Below, piece after piece: positions 34,004 through 43,072 of a stretch of 56,211 nt of DNA. A program made the translations under genes and the position numbers. Each line of letters begins with the position of its first letter. Position 1 is the stretch's first letter. The stretch comes from Bacillota bacterium (lineage in GTDB: Bacteria > Bacillota > Sulfobacillia > Sulfobacillales > JAIMBI01): NCBI GenBank assembly GCA_021846565.1, contig JAJZWS010000014.1, positions 1-56,211 of the forward strand, written 5' to 3'. The notes under the pieces were generated by a model that saw only the letters and a list, made by a program, of their open reading frames with translations, did no database searches and was not told the origin of the DNA.

Positions 34004-34987
34004 TTACGGCGTCGCGGCCTGACGCCATCGGTCCCGCAACAGCGTGAGAAAGTTGCCACCTGCAATCCGCTGCACCGTCTCGTCCGCAAGCCCGCGGCCC
34101 GCCAGGTCGTCCAAAAGCTCGGGCCAGCGGGTCACGTCCTCAAGCCCCGCCACCGGGGTCGGCACGCCATCAAAATCGCTGCCAATGCCCAGGTGGCGGT
34201 CGTTGCCCACCACGGCCAGATGGTGAAGACAGTGATCCACCACCCGCTCGCGGTCCGCACGGCCCCCCAAGAAAGCGGGCACAAAAGTGATGCCCTGCAC
34301 ACCGCCGGCGCGCGCCAGCGCCCGCATCTGTGCGTCGCTCAGGTTTCTCGCATGTGGCGCCAGCGCCCGGCAGTTCGAATGCGACGCGATGGGCGCCTCG
34401 TCGGATGCACCCAGCACATCCCAGAACCCCTGGGCCGCCAGGTGCGACACGTCCACCACCATGTGCAGACGGTTCATCTCGGCAATCATCGTACGCCCCG
34501 CGCGGGAGAGGCCGCCACCGCCCGGGTCCTCGCCGGCCCCATCCGCCAGCGCGTTGCGCTGGTTCCAGGTGAGGGACAGGAGGCGCACCCCCAAAAGCCA
34601 CAGGACGCGCAGGATGGCGGGGTCGGTCCCCAGGGCCTCCGCGCCTTCGACCGACAGCACCGCTCCGACCCTCGGCGGGCCGCTCTCCAGCGCGGCAAAA
34701 CTTTCAAGACCGGTCACCGGCACCACGCGGGGGTCGGTGGCCACGCGCATGTGAAACGCATCCACATACTCCAGCAGGCGCGCCAGTGCACGCTCGGGTT
34801 TGTAGGCGGACTCCACCCAGCACGAAAAGAATTGCAGGGTGACCCCGGCCGTCAGGAGCCGGGGAATGTCGGCCTGGCCGCTGGGCGGATCGTCGGTCAC
34901 GGACAGCGAGCGCGCGCCGTCGAGAATAGCGCCCAGGCTGTCTGCATGGGTGTCCACCACCGGAAACTCCGCACCGTGCCACCGCAT
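34004..34987 (-). CDS. Membrane dipeptidase (peptidase M19 family)
   Basis: A 327-residue metallopeptidase. The zinc ligands can be assigned: His14 and Asp16 in VVDTHADSL, the bridging Glu in VLSVEGAEAL, and His in VVDVSHLA and in IASHSNCRAL; IGSDFDGVP holds the substrate-side Asp. M19 enzymes hydrolyse dipeptides, often L-D or D-containing, such as those from peptidoglycan. ATG 34987 follows GAGGTGC. The frame upstream overlaps ymdB and is not coding. It directly follows ymdB on the same strand. Confidence 0.9.
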   Translation of the reverse strand: MRWHGAEFPVVDTHADSLGAILDGARSLSVTDDPPSGQADIPRLLTAGVTLQFFSCWVESAYKPERALARLLEYVDAFHMRVATDPRVVPVTGLESFAALESGPPRVGAVLSVEGAEALGTDPAILRVLWLLGVRLLSLTWNQRNALADGAGEDPGGGGLSRAGRTMIAEMNRLHMVVDVSHLAAQGFWDVLGASDEAPIASHSNCRALAPHARNLSDAQMRALARAGGVQGITFVPAFLGGRADRERVVDHCLHHLAVVGNDRHLGIGSDFDGVPTPVAGLEDVTRWPELLDDLAGRGLADETVQRIAGGNFLTLLRDRWRQAATP

Positions 34988-35007
34988 CTTGCACCTCGTC
35001 TCTGCTG

Positions 35008-35793
35008 CTACTGGGACAGCGGTTCCCGCTCGAACAGTCGCTCCAGCGCTATCGTGCGACCCGCCTCGATGGTGGCAATCAGGCCGCACAGCTGGGCAGG
35101 CCCCGTGGCGGTCTCAAAGCGCACCGGCCGCTGGGTCAAGAACTTTTGCAAGACAAGCTCCGTGCGCACCCCGATCACCGACCGATACGGGCCACACATG
35201 CCGAGGTCGCTTAGGTAGCCCGTGCCCTGGGGCAGGATCCACTCGTCGGCGGTTTGCACGTGGGTGTGCGTGCCGACCACCAGCGACACCCGGCCGTCCA
35301 GGTACCAGCCCAGCGCCACTTTCTCCGACGTGGTTTCGGCATGGACGTCCACCAGTATGGCCTCGGCGGCGGGCAGCGCGTCCAAGGCGGCATCGAGGGC
35401 TCGAAACGGGTCATCGTAGGATTGAGGCAGGAACGCACGGCCCGACACGTTGATAATGCCCACGCGGGTGCCATCACGGGCCTCAACGACCACGGCACCG
35501 CGTCCCGGGGTGCCCGGGGGATAGTTCAGCGGCCGCAGCAGGACGGGCAGGTCCTCGATAAACGTGAGCACGTTGTCTTTGTCAAAGACGTGGTTGCCGG
35601 ACGTCAGCACGTCTATGCCCGCCGACAACAGCTCATCGGCCACCTCATGCGTGAGGCCGTTGCCCCCCGCCGCATTTTCGGCGTTGACGACAACCAAGTC
35701 CAGGTTCCGCTCCCGTCTGAGGCGGGGCACCGCGGCACGCACCAGGCGTCGCCCCGGCTTGCCCACCACGTCGCCCAGCATCAGGACGCGCAC
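35008..35793 (-). CDS. ymdB: YmdB-family metallophosphoesterase (2',3'-cyclic nucleotide phosphodiesterase family)
   Basis: A 261-residue protein with the complete YmdB pattern: VRVLMLGDVVGKPGRR at the start, VVNAENAAGGNG, LTSGNHVFD, VDVHAETTSEKVALGWYLDG, VVGTHTHVQTADE and MCGPYRSVIG. These include the dimetal ligands (Asp8, Asn, His residues). YmdB hydrolyses cyclic nucleotides and affects RNA turnover and biofilm gene expression in Bacillus. The start is a GTG with AGGAAGGG about ten bases before. In most Firmicutes it follows rny (RNase Y); here an unknown protein gene lies in that slot. Confidence 0.92.
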   Translation of the reverse strand: MRVLMLGDVVGKPGRRLVRAAVPRLRRERNLDLVVVNAENAAGGNGLTHEVADELLSAGIDVLTSGNHVFDKDNVLTFIEDLPVLLRPLNYPPGTPGRGAVVVEARDGTRVGIINVSGRAFLPQSYDDPFRALDAALDALPAAEAILVDVHAETTSEKVALGWYLDGRVSLVVGTHTHVQTADEWILPQGTGYLSDLGMCGPYRSVIGVRTELVLQKFLTQRPVRFETATGPAQLCGLIATIEAGRTIALERLFEREPLSQ

Positions 35794-35854
35794 GGCTCGC
35801 CGCCCTTCCTGCCTACACGGGCCCGTCCACCAACAACCGGCGGGCGTCTTCGCC

Positions 35855-36397
35855 TCACGTGTTGAACACCAGCACCCGTCCCTCTTCGCGGAGCGCAAAC
35901 AGGCGGCGGCCCGGCTCCTGACCCAGAGAGTCCAAGGCCGCCTGGATGGTCTCTTCCTGGTCTAAGAGGTCGTCTTCGCTGAAGTCGTTGGGGTCCATCA
36001 AGAGATCCACGCCGCACTGGTCCCGCAACAGGTCAATCACCATGCCCACTTCGTCGGGCGTGAGGCTCTCGATATCGCGGGCCAACCGCAAGATCGTCAG
36101 CGGCTCCACGTACTCGGTCGTAAACTCCGCCACCCCGTCGCCCGCCAGCGGAAATCTCAGCAGGTGGTGATAGGTCAGCAGCACTTCCATCAGGGCATCC
36201 GCCAAGGCTGCCGCCCGGTCGTGCGGCAAGCGGCCGCGGAGACAAAAGGACAGCGTCACCCGGCCGCCGTCGCCTCCTTCGGGCTGAAAGTCCAAGCTGG
36301 ACAATTCGGGATACCGAACCAGGCTCGCAATCAGGGCCCCCACCCCGCGGGCCACCATGCGCCCTCCGATTCCGCTCGGTGCCGAGTGTTCCGCCAT
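35855..36397 (-). CDS. Protein of unknown function between recX and ymdB
   Basis: A 180-residue soluble, acidic protein that I do not recognise. A hydrophobic start (ARGVGALIASLVRYPELSSL) precedes a beta-rich section (RVTLSFCLRGRL), a helical section (DRAAALADALMEVLLTYHHL) and a very acidic stretch (DPNDFSEDDLLDQEETIQAAL) near the end. ATG 36397 has GGGGAAGGGGG upstream. The codirectional setting with recA, recX and ymdB suggests a housekeeping role. No transmembrane helix or KH/HD domain of RNase Y is present. Confidence 0.65.
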   Translation of the reverse strand: MAEHSAPSGIGGRMVARGVGALIASLVRYPELSSLDFQPEGGDGGRVTLSFCLRGRLPHDRAAALADALMEVLLTYHHLLRFPLAGDGVAEFTTEYVEPLTILRLARDIESLTPDEVGMVIDLLRDQCGVDLLMDPNDFSEDDLLDQEETIQAALDSLGQEPGRRLFALREEGRVLVFNT

Positions 36398-36444
36398 CGC
36401 CGCGCCCCCTTCCCCAAGATGCCGCCCCGTGTGCGCGGCCCGCA

Positions 36445-36891
36445 TCAACCGCCGTCCGGGTTCTCCTGGCCCAGGCGGTCCAGCACGCGGGCAATGATGG
36501 CAACCGGATACCCCTGGCGAGCCAATCGTCGGGCCAGCCGTGCCCGCTGCCCCTCGCCTGGCCCCATCCGTTCCGCCTCGCGCCACGCTTGCTCCCACCA
36601 GGCGTCGGGATCGACGGCGGACACCGTGTCGCGGATCAATCCCTCGTCCACGCCACGCTGACGCAGGCGATGGGCCAACCGCAACGGGCCTTCGCGCCGT
36701 CTCTGCGCCCGGTCCCGCTCGGAGTGGGCCACCGCCTGGTCGCTCTGCCATCCCTGACGCTGCAGGGCGTCGAGAGTGGACTCGGGCTCCCCCACGCCGG
36801 CCCGCTGCAGACGCACCAAAAGCTCCCGCCGGGTCAGCGCTCGCAACCCAAGCCAGCGCAGGGCCAGCCGGCGGGCGTCGGCTTCCCCCAC
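36445..36891 (-). CDS. recX: Regulatory protein RecX
   Basis: A 148-residue RecX. The tandem three-helix repeats are visible: ALRWLGLRALTRRELLVRLQ, then LDALQRQGWQSDQAVAHSER, then LAHRLRQRGVDEGLIRDTVS and RLARRLARQGYPVAIIARVL. RecX modulates RecA filaments. The GTG start at 36891 lies 12 bases after the recA stop; the frame upstream overlaps recA in another frame and is not used. Position directly after recA supports the call. Confidence 0.85.
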   Translation of the reverse strand: MGEADARRLALRWLGLRALTRRELLVRLQRAGVGEPESTLDALQRQGWQSDQAVAHSERDRAQRRREGPLRLAHRLRQRGVDEGLIRDTVSAVDPDAWWEQAWREAERMGPGEGQRARLARRLARQGYPVAIIARVLDRLGQENPDGG

Positions 36892-36902
36892 GGGGACCGC
36901 AC

Positions 36903-37937
36903 CTACGCGTCGGTCTCGTCCTCCGGTAGATCCGTCGATTCGACCACCCCCAGCTTCAAAGCCCCCCGCACGCGCCCCTCGATCTCGTCGGCCAAGTCGG
37001 GATTCTGCTTCAGGTAGTCGCGAGAGTTCTCTCGGCCCTGGCCCAGCCTGAGGTCGCCGTATGCGTACCATGCCCCGCTCTTCTGCACCAGGCCCATCTC
37101 GGTGGCCAGGTCCAGGAGGTTCCCCGCGCGGGAGATGCCCTCCCCGTACAGAATATCAAACTCCGCCTGTTTGAACGGTGGAGCCACCTTGTTCTTCACC
37201 ACCTTGACCCGCGTGCGACTGCCAATGACGTCGTTCCCCTGCTTTAACGTCTCTGCCCGGCGCACTTCGAGCCGGACGGAGGCGTAGAACTTGAGCGCCC
37301 GGCCCCCCGGCGTGGTTTCCGGATTGCCAAACATGACCCCGACCTTTTCGCGAATCTGGTTGATGAAAATCGTAATGGTCCGGGACTTGGAGATGGCACC
37401 CGTGAGCTTCCGGAGGGCTTGACTCATCAGCCGGGCCTGTAAGCCCACATGGGCGTCGCCCATCTCGCCTTCGATTTCGGCACGCGGCACCAGTGCCGCC
37501 ACGGAGTCCACGACAATCACGTCGATGGCCCCCGAGCGCACCAGCGCTTCGGCAATCTCCAGCGCCTGCTCGCCCGTGTCGGGCTGGGAAATCAGCAACT
37601 GGTCCAGGTCCACGCCCACCTTGGCCGCGTAGGCGGGATCCAGCGCGTGCTCCGCGTCAATGAACGCCGCGACGCCCCCGCGCCGCTGCGCCTCCGCCAC
37701 CACGTGCAGCGCAACCGTCGTCTTGCCGGACGACTCCTGCCCGTAAATCTCGACCACTCGCCCGCGGGGCAAACCCCCCACGCCCAGCGCTACGTCGAGC
37801 GCCAGTGCTCCCGTGGGAATCACATCCACCGCCATGCGCGCGGACGCCTGCCCCATGCGCATGATGGAGCCCTTGCCAAACTGCTTCTCGATCTGAGCCA
37901 GGGCCAAGTCCAGTGCCTTGTCCCGTTCCATCGCCAT
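36903..37937 (-). CDS. recA: Recombinase RecA
   Basis: A 344-residue RecA. Walker A is GQESSGKTT (about 66-74); Walker B lies at [15 protein letters not shown]; the L1/L2 DNA-binding loops are at [14 protein letters not shown] and [22 protein letters not shown]. The acidic C-terminus ([11 protein letters not shown]) is typical. It drives homologous recombination and LexA self-cleavage. ATG 37937 has GGGGGAGGACT upstream. Flanked by recX and by a DEAD-box helicase gene that separates it from cinA. Confidence 0.97.
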   Translation of the reverse strand: MAMERDKALDLALAQIEKQFGKGSIMRMGQASARMAVDVIPTGALALDVALGVGGLPRGRVVEIYGQESSGKTTVALHVVAEAQRRGGVAAFIDAEHALDPAYAAKVGVDLDQLLISQPDTGEQALEIAEALVRSGAIDVIVVDSVAALVPRAEIEGEMGDAHVGLQARLMSQALRKLTGAISKSRTITIFINQIREKVGVMFGNPETTPGGRALKFYASVRLEVRRAETLKQGNDVIGSRTRVKVVKNKVAPPFKQAEFDILYGEGISRAGNLLDLATEMGLVQKSGAWYAYGDLRLGQGRENSRDYLKQNPDLADEIEGRVRGALKLGVVESTDLPEDETDA

Positions 37938-37967
37938 CGTTCAGTCCTCCCCCGGCATCGCTGGCCG

Positions 37968-39599
37968 CTATATTCGCGGTCTGGGGGCAGACTCCTCTCG
38001 GGGTCGGGCCGGTTCGATGCTCACAGGGCGCCCTTTAATCGACAAACGCTGCGCCGCCGCCATAATTTTGTGGGCCGCATCGTCCGGCACCTCGACAAAC
38101 GTGAATCGGTCGTAAATGTCGATGAGCCCGATCATGCTGCCGCGGATGTTGGTCGACTCCGCGACCCCGCGCACGACGTCCGCTGGCGTCAGCCGATCCA
38201 CGTGGCCCAGATTCAAGAACAGGCGGACCATTCCGGGCTCCGCCCCCGTGTCGCCATAGCTGCTGGCAGCAGCAGGCTCGCGCCCCTTGTCGTTCAAGAG
38301 CCGCAGGGCCGCAGCCGCAATGTCCACCGAGTCGTAGTCCTCCGCGAGCGCCAACGCTATCTCGCGGTACTCCGGCACCACGCCGCGCTCCACTTCCTCG
38401 GCCAGCCGGCCCCGCAGCGCCTCCCGCTGCTTGGCGGCGACGTCGCGGACCGACGGCACCGGCCGGCGCGGAATGCGTAGGCGCAGTGTCCGCTCCAACA
38501 AGCGGATCTGACGCACATCGCGTGGATGCACCAGCGAGATGGCAGTGCCCGCCCGCCCGGCGCGGCCGGTCCGACCTATGCGGTGGACATAACTTTCCGG
38601 GTCCTGCGGCAGGTCGTAGTTGACCACGTGGGACACCCCTTCGATGTCGAGGCCCCGGGCCGCGACATCCGTGGCCACCAGAATCTCGCTCACGCCATCG
38701 CGAAACCGCTTCATCACGCGGGTCCGCTGCGACTGATTCAAGTCGCCGTGAATGGCTTCGGCGGAGTAGCCGCGGGCCTGCAGCGCCTCCGTGAGCTCGT
38801 CCACCCGCTGTTTGGTGCGGCAAAAGACGATGGTGCGGTCCGCCGCCTCAATATCAAGAATGCGGCTCAATGCCTCAACCTTTTCGTGCTCGCGCGCTTC
38901 GTAGTACGTTTGTTCCGTTAGCGGTACGGTGAGCCGCTCCGGATTGACCGCCACGCGCTCCGGAGACTTCAAGTAGCGCTGGGCCAAGCGGACAATGGGG
39001 TCCGGCACGGTGGCGGAAAACAACAACGTCTGCCGCTCCGTCGGCACCTGATTCAAAATAAACTCCACATCCTCGATGAAGCCCATGTCCAGCATCTCGT
39101 CTGCCTCATCCAGGACCACCTGGTGCACGTGATCCAGCTTCAGCGTGCCGCGCTTGATGTGGTCAATGACGCGTCCCGGCGTGCCGATCACCACTTGGGC
39201 TCCATGTTCCAGCGCCCGAATCTGCCGGTCATACGACTGTCCCCCGTAAATGGGGACCACCCGAAGCGCGTTGTGGCGCCCAATGCGCGTGATTTCCTCT
39301 GACACCTGAATCGCCAGCTCGCGCGTGGGGCACAGCACCAGCGCCTGCACGTGCCGTCCCCGATGATCGAGGCGCTCCACGATAGGAATACCAAACGCCG
39401 CGGTTTTCCCGGTGCCGGTTTGGGCTTGCCCAATCAGGTCCCGTCCCTCCATCGCCACCGGCACCGCCCGGGCCTGAATCGGGGTGGGTTCCTCGAATCC
39501 CATATCCGCCAACGACCGCAAAACGGCATGGGAAATGCCCATGTCGCGAAACGGGTTGCTGGGGGTGGTTGTCTTGTCGTCCAGTTCTTCCTGTCCCAT
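37968..39599 (-). CDS. DEAD-box RNA helicase (DeaD/CshA/DbpA-like)
   Basis: A 543-residue helicase with all motifs in order: Q motif (GFEEPTPIQ), AQTGTGKT, PTRELA, GTPGR, DEAD (VVLDEADEMLD), SAT, and in domain 2 IVFCRTKQ, VATDVAARGLD and HRIGRTGRAGR. The last ~75 residues (GMVRLFLNLGHVDRLTPADV, then GRPVSIEPA) form a DbpA-type RNA-binding domain. It unwinds RNA duplexes, as in ribosome assembly or cold adaptation. ATG 39599 is preferred because CGGAGAC lies six bases before it; a GTG at 39614 is also in frame. Confidence 0.94.
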   Translation of the reverse strand: MGQEELDDKTTTPSNPFRDMGISHAVLRSLADMGFEEPTPIQARAVPVAMEGRDLIGQAQTGTGKTAAFGIPIVERLDHRGRHVQALVLCPTRELAIQVSEEITRIGRHNALRVVPIYGGQSYDRQIRALEHGAQVVIGTPGRVIDHIKRGTLKLDHVHQVVLDEADEMLDMGFIEDVEFILNQVPTERQTLLFSATVPDPIVRLAQRYLKSPERVAVNPERLTVPLTEQTYYEAREHEKVEALSRILDIEAADRTIVFCRTKQRVDELTEALQARGYSAEAIHGDLNQSQRTRVMKRFRDGVSEILVATDVAARGLDIEGVSHVVNYDLPQDPESYVHRIGRTGRAGRAGTAISLVHPRDVRQIRLLERTLRLRIPRRPVPSVRDVAAKQREALRGRLAEEVERGVVPEYREIALALAEDYDSVDIAAAALRLLNDKGREPAAASSYGDTGAEPGMVRLFLNLGHVDRLTPADVVRGVAESTNIRGSMIGLIDIYDRFTFVEVPDDAAHKIMAAAQRLSIKGRPVSIEPARPREESAPRPRI

Positions 39600-39669
39600 C
39601 TTGTCTCCGTTCACTCGCCACGGGATGTGTTGTGCATCCGTGACACTAAAGTCGCCCCTAGTGTCGCCA

Positions 39670-40923
39670 CTAAGGTTCGTCGGCTCCGGGCGGCAGTCGC
39701 CCGGCCAACGCCAGTGCCAGCAGATGCCGCGCCGTTTCGGCGCAAGCCCCCCGCACCCACTCGCGGTCTGACCGCGAGCGGCGCTCTCGCACCACGCTTG
39801 TCCCCGGTCCTGTCAGTGCCACGTAGTATGTCCCGACCGGATGATCCCGGTCACCACCCTCTGGGCCCGCATAGCCGGTGGTTCCCAAACCCCACGTGGC
39901 CCCGGACCGGTGTCGGACAGCCTCAGCCAATGCCAACGCCACGCGACAACTGACCGCGCCCTCGGTCGACAACAACGCCGGGGGCACGCCCGCACGCACC
40001 TTCGCGGCTTCAGTATACACGACCTGTCCCTCCAGGACCACGCGGGACGCGCCCGGCACTGCCGTAAGCTGGGCGGACAGCATCCCTCCCGTCAGTGACT
40101 CCGCCACCGCCACGGTGTCGCCTCGCCGCGCCAGCTCCCGGACCAGCGCCACCGCGTCGGCCGCCGGCTCTTGGCCAAACAGCGGCACCCCCGCGCGCCG
40201 CTCGGCCTCCGCCAGCAGCTCCGGGATGCGGGCGGCCTCCGGCGACCCGTCTTCACATTCCACGCGCCACTCCACCACGCCGGGACGAACGTACAAGCCG
40301 GTGCGCGGCCCGTCGGCCCCCGTCAACAGGCTTCCGAGCCGAAAGGCCAGCTCCGACTCGGCCAGGTCGTACACGCGCCAACTGTGGCGAACGATGCGCC
40401 GGGCGGTGGCCCGCTCGATTCGTGCCGTCAGGGCCGCCGCCACCGAACGGCATTCGGCCGGCGGGCCGGGCAAGATCGCCACGGCGCCGGTCGGCCCCAC
40501 GACCAGCTGCCCCGGTGCGGTGCCCACGTGGTTCACCAGCAACTCGGCCCCCGCGAGACGGAGTGCCTGGGCGTCAATCGAGCGGGTGCGCGATGGGCCG
40601 TGCCCACCGTGCCGCTGCTCCAGCGCGGCGGCCCACTCGGGGTCGACGGCCATCCCGAGGCCCAAGCCCCGGGCTACACCCGCCCGCGTCCGGTCGTCGG
40701 GCGTGGGGCCCAATCCGCCCACCATCACCACCAGTGGGACGGATTGCAACCCCCATCGCACCGCATTCGCAATGGCCGCTTCGTCGTCGGCCACCACCAG
40801 CTGCCACATCACACGGCTCCCGGCCTGGAGCAGCGCCTGCGCCAGCCATGCCCCGTTGGTGTTGATGGTCTCTCCCGTGAGCACCTCGTCGCCGACCGCC
40901 ACAATCCCCGCCCGTTCCCACAT
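39670..40923 (-). CDS. cinA: CinA-like protein (COG1058 domain plus PncC-type amidase domain)
   Basis: A 417-residue two-domain protein. The N-terminal MoaB/MogA-like domain shows IVAVGDEVLTGETINTNGAW and VMVGGLGPTPDD. The C-terminal nicotinamide-nucleotide amidase domain shows TVAVAESLTGGMLSAQL, LEGQVVYTEAAK and LGTTGYAGPEGG. It is proposed to recycle pyridine nucleotides (ADP-ribose pyrophosphatase and NMN deamidase activities) and is often linked to recA and competence. ATG 40923 has GGAGGGACG upstream. Here a helicase gene stands between cinA and recA. Confidence 0.92.
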   Translation of the reverse strand: MWERAGIVAVGDEVLTGETINTNGAWLAQALLQAGSRVMWQLVVADDEAAIANAVRWGLQSVPLVVMVGGLGPTPDDRTRAGVARGLGLGMAVDPEWAAALEQRHGGHGPSRTRSIDAQALRLAGAELLVNHVGTAPGQLVVGPTGAVAILPGPPAECRSVAAALTARIERATARRIVRHSWRVYDLAESELAFRLGSLLTGADGPRTGLYVRPGVVEWRVECEDGSPEAARIPELLAEAERRAGVPLFGQEPAADAVALVRELARRGDTVAVAESLTGGMLSAQLTAVPGASRVVLEGQVVYTEAAKVRAGVPPALLSTEGAVSCRVALALAEAVRHRSGATWGLGTTGYAGPEGGDRDHPVGTYYVALTGPGTSVVRERRSRSDREWVRGACAETARHLLALALAGRLPPGADEP

Positions 40924-40966
40924 GATCGTCCCTCCGCGAACCATTGTACCGGTACCTGGGCGTGGG

Positions 40967-42960
40967 TCAGCCCACCGCCGGCGCCGCCATCCCACTGCGG
41001 AGCGTCGCACCATCCCCGGTTTCCTCCGCCAAGAGGGTGTCCGCCAGCCGGGAGAGCTCGCCCTCTTGCTGTTCCAGCAACGCGCGCACGCGCGCGGTGG
41101 CCCGGCCTAACGTCGCCTGCATGGCGCCAAACATTTGATCTTTGGTCAGCGCCCGCGCCTCCACGCCGCCCAGCTCCGTGAGCCCGGCCAACAACATGCG
41201 TCGGGCAATAGCCGACGCCTGCGCAAAATCGTTGGCGGCCCCGGTGGGCCGCTCGCCCAACCGCAGGACCTCGGCCTCCGACCCGGCGAGGCACACCACG
41301 ATCTGTCCTTCCAGTTCGGTCCCCGTTTTCAGGAGCGGGTCGTCGTCCGGTGACTGCCGGACGTAGCCCAGCGCACACCCCCCGTGGGGCGATGGTAACC
41401 TGGGACACCGAGCCCGGGCGCACCAGCTCGGCCACCAACGCGTGTCCCCCTTCGTGGGCGGCCACGCACCGGCGCTCGGCGATCCGCACGACTCGGTCCA
41501 TCCGCTCCCCCATCAGCACCTTGTCTACGGCCTCGTGGAAGTGGTGCCAGCCGACAGCGCGTATACCGCGTCGCGGAACGCTAGGATGGCCGCCTCATTG
41601 CAGAGGCTTTCCAGGTGGGCACCGGAGAACCCGAACGTGTCCTGCGCCAACAGGTCCAGGTCGACGTCGGCGGCCAAGGGGTTGTTGGCCGCGTGCAGCG
41701 CCACAATCTGACGACGAGCGGTGCGGTTCGGCACATCCATCCGTACCTGACGGTCCAGACGCCCGGGACGCGTGAGCGCGGGATCAACAGATCTGCGCGA
41801 TTGCTGGCGGCCATGACCAGCATTCGGACGTCGTCGTGCGGAGTAAGGCCGTCCATTTCCACCAGTAGTTGGTTCAGCGTCTGGTCGTACTCCAGGTGGC
41901 TGGTGTGCCGACCACGGCGCCCGGCCATCACCTCGATTTCACGGATGAACACCACCGCACGGCCCCGGCCACCCTGTCGGGCGGCCGCGCGTGCCTCGTG
42001 AAACAGCTGGCGCGCGCGCTGTGTCCCACACCCGCGTACATTTCGACAAACTCAGGCCCGCCGGCACCGAAAAAGCCGGCATCGGAAGAATTGGCAGCGG
42101 CTTTCGCCAGCAAGGTCTTGCCGGTGCCGGGCGGGCCAGTGAACAAGATGCCCTTGAGCGGGCGCACGCCGAGCTGCTCGGCGACCTCGGGGCGTATAAG
42201 AAAGTGCAGCGCCTCCACCAGCTCCTGCTTGGCATGCTCCTGGCTGCCCACGTCCTCAAACCGCACGGCGGGCACTGAGCCGCGTGCCGAGGCGACCGGC
42301 GCTCCCACCCGCGTGCGCGGCGCCACTTGGCCCAGCGCGCCGCTCCACTTGAGCACGCCCGCCAACGCCAGAATGAGCAGGACGGGCCAAATGTCCACGC
42401 CCACAAGCGCCAGGCCGCCCGCCAGCCCCGCCTGCATGCGGCCCTCGCGCCTACACACTGGCCGCGCCTCCCTTCGGCAGGGCAACCACTCGGATGAGCC
42501 CCTGGCCGTGGCCATCCGACAGCGACAGATAAAGGACAGCGACAGATAAAGATGGGCGCTGCCCATCGACAGGGCCAGCTGGAGGTGCGCCGTGCGCGCG
42601 TCCGCCGTGAGCGCCCGCTACATGGCGACATACTGGCCGGTGGCCACTACAAACTGCAGATTGGCCCACAGCGCGCGCTCGGACGCGCTGGCGTTGTCGG
42701 TGACGGCGATGGCCACCGGGCGGTCGCCTCGACGGCGGGGTACACCCGCGCCACGTCGGCGCCCGGCTTGCGCGCAATCGTGAGACCCGTCTGGGCGCCG
42801 GAGGCCAGCTTCTCGTCCCGGCAAGCCCCGGGATGCCCACTGCGGCCTTCACGAGCGGGGCCTGCACCGCCACACGCTGGTACCACCCGACACCCAACAG
42901 CAGCGCGGTCACCATGATGGCCGCCCCCGCCGCCGCCGCGCCCACGTGGGTCAGCGACAT
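40967..42960 (-). pseudogene. ftsH-like AAA+ membrane protease gene, broken by several frameshifts
   Basis: Pieces of an FtsH-type protease run in the right order across all three frames. An N-terminal membrane segment lies at 42960-42830. A second one (GVDIWPVLLILALAGVLKW) begins near ATG 42437, followed by FTGPPGTGKTLLAKAAA and GPEFVEMYAGVG. The frame shifts near 42025, giving VVFIREIEVMAGRRG, where the Walker B Asp is Arg. It shifts again near 41785 (PNRTARRQIVALHA), near 41555 (HEGGHALVAEL zinc site) and near 41385 (the M41 C-terminal helices). A 17-base tandem duplication and a stop also break the N-terminal part. The product cannot be made intact. Confidence 0.88.
42518..42551. repeat. 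Perfect 17-base tandem duplication inside the ftsH-like pseudogene
   Basis: GACAGCGACAGATAAAG occurs at 42518-42534 and again at 42535-42551 with no gap. The added 17 bases shift the reading frame: without them the minus-strand sequence reads on from HLYLSLSDGHGQGLIRVVAL. Confidence 0.9.
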
Positions 42961-43072
42961 GCGCACGAAAGCCCTGCGCCAATTTATTTGGTCAAATCGG
43001 CAGGAGCATAGGATGGAGCTGGGCTTCCAGGGGTCGAAACCTTGCACCAGCGCTGGGTCGCTTGACCAAGGC

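Noticed and set aside
33761-35218. 485-residue plus-strand ORF over the dipeptidase gene
   Set aside because: Shadow of the M19 dipeptidase, whose zinc ligands on the minus strand are clear.
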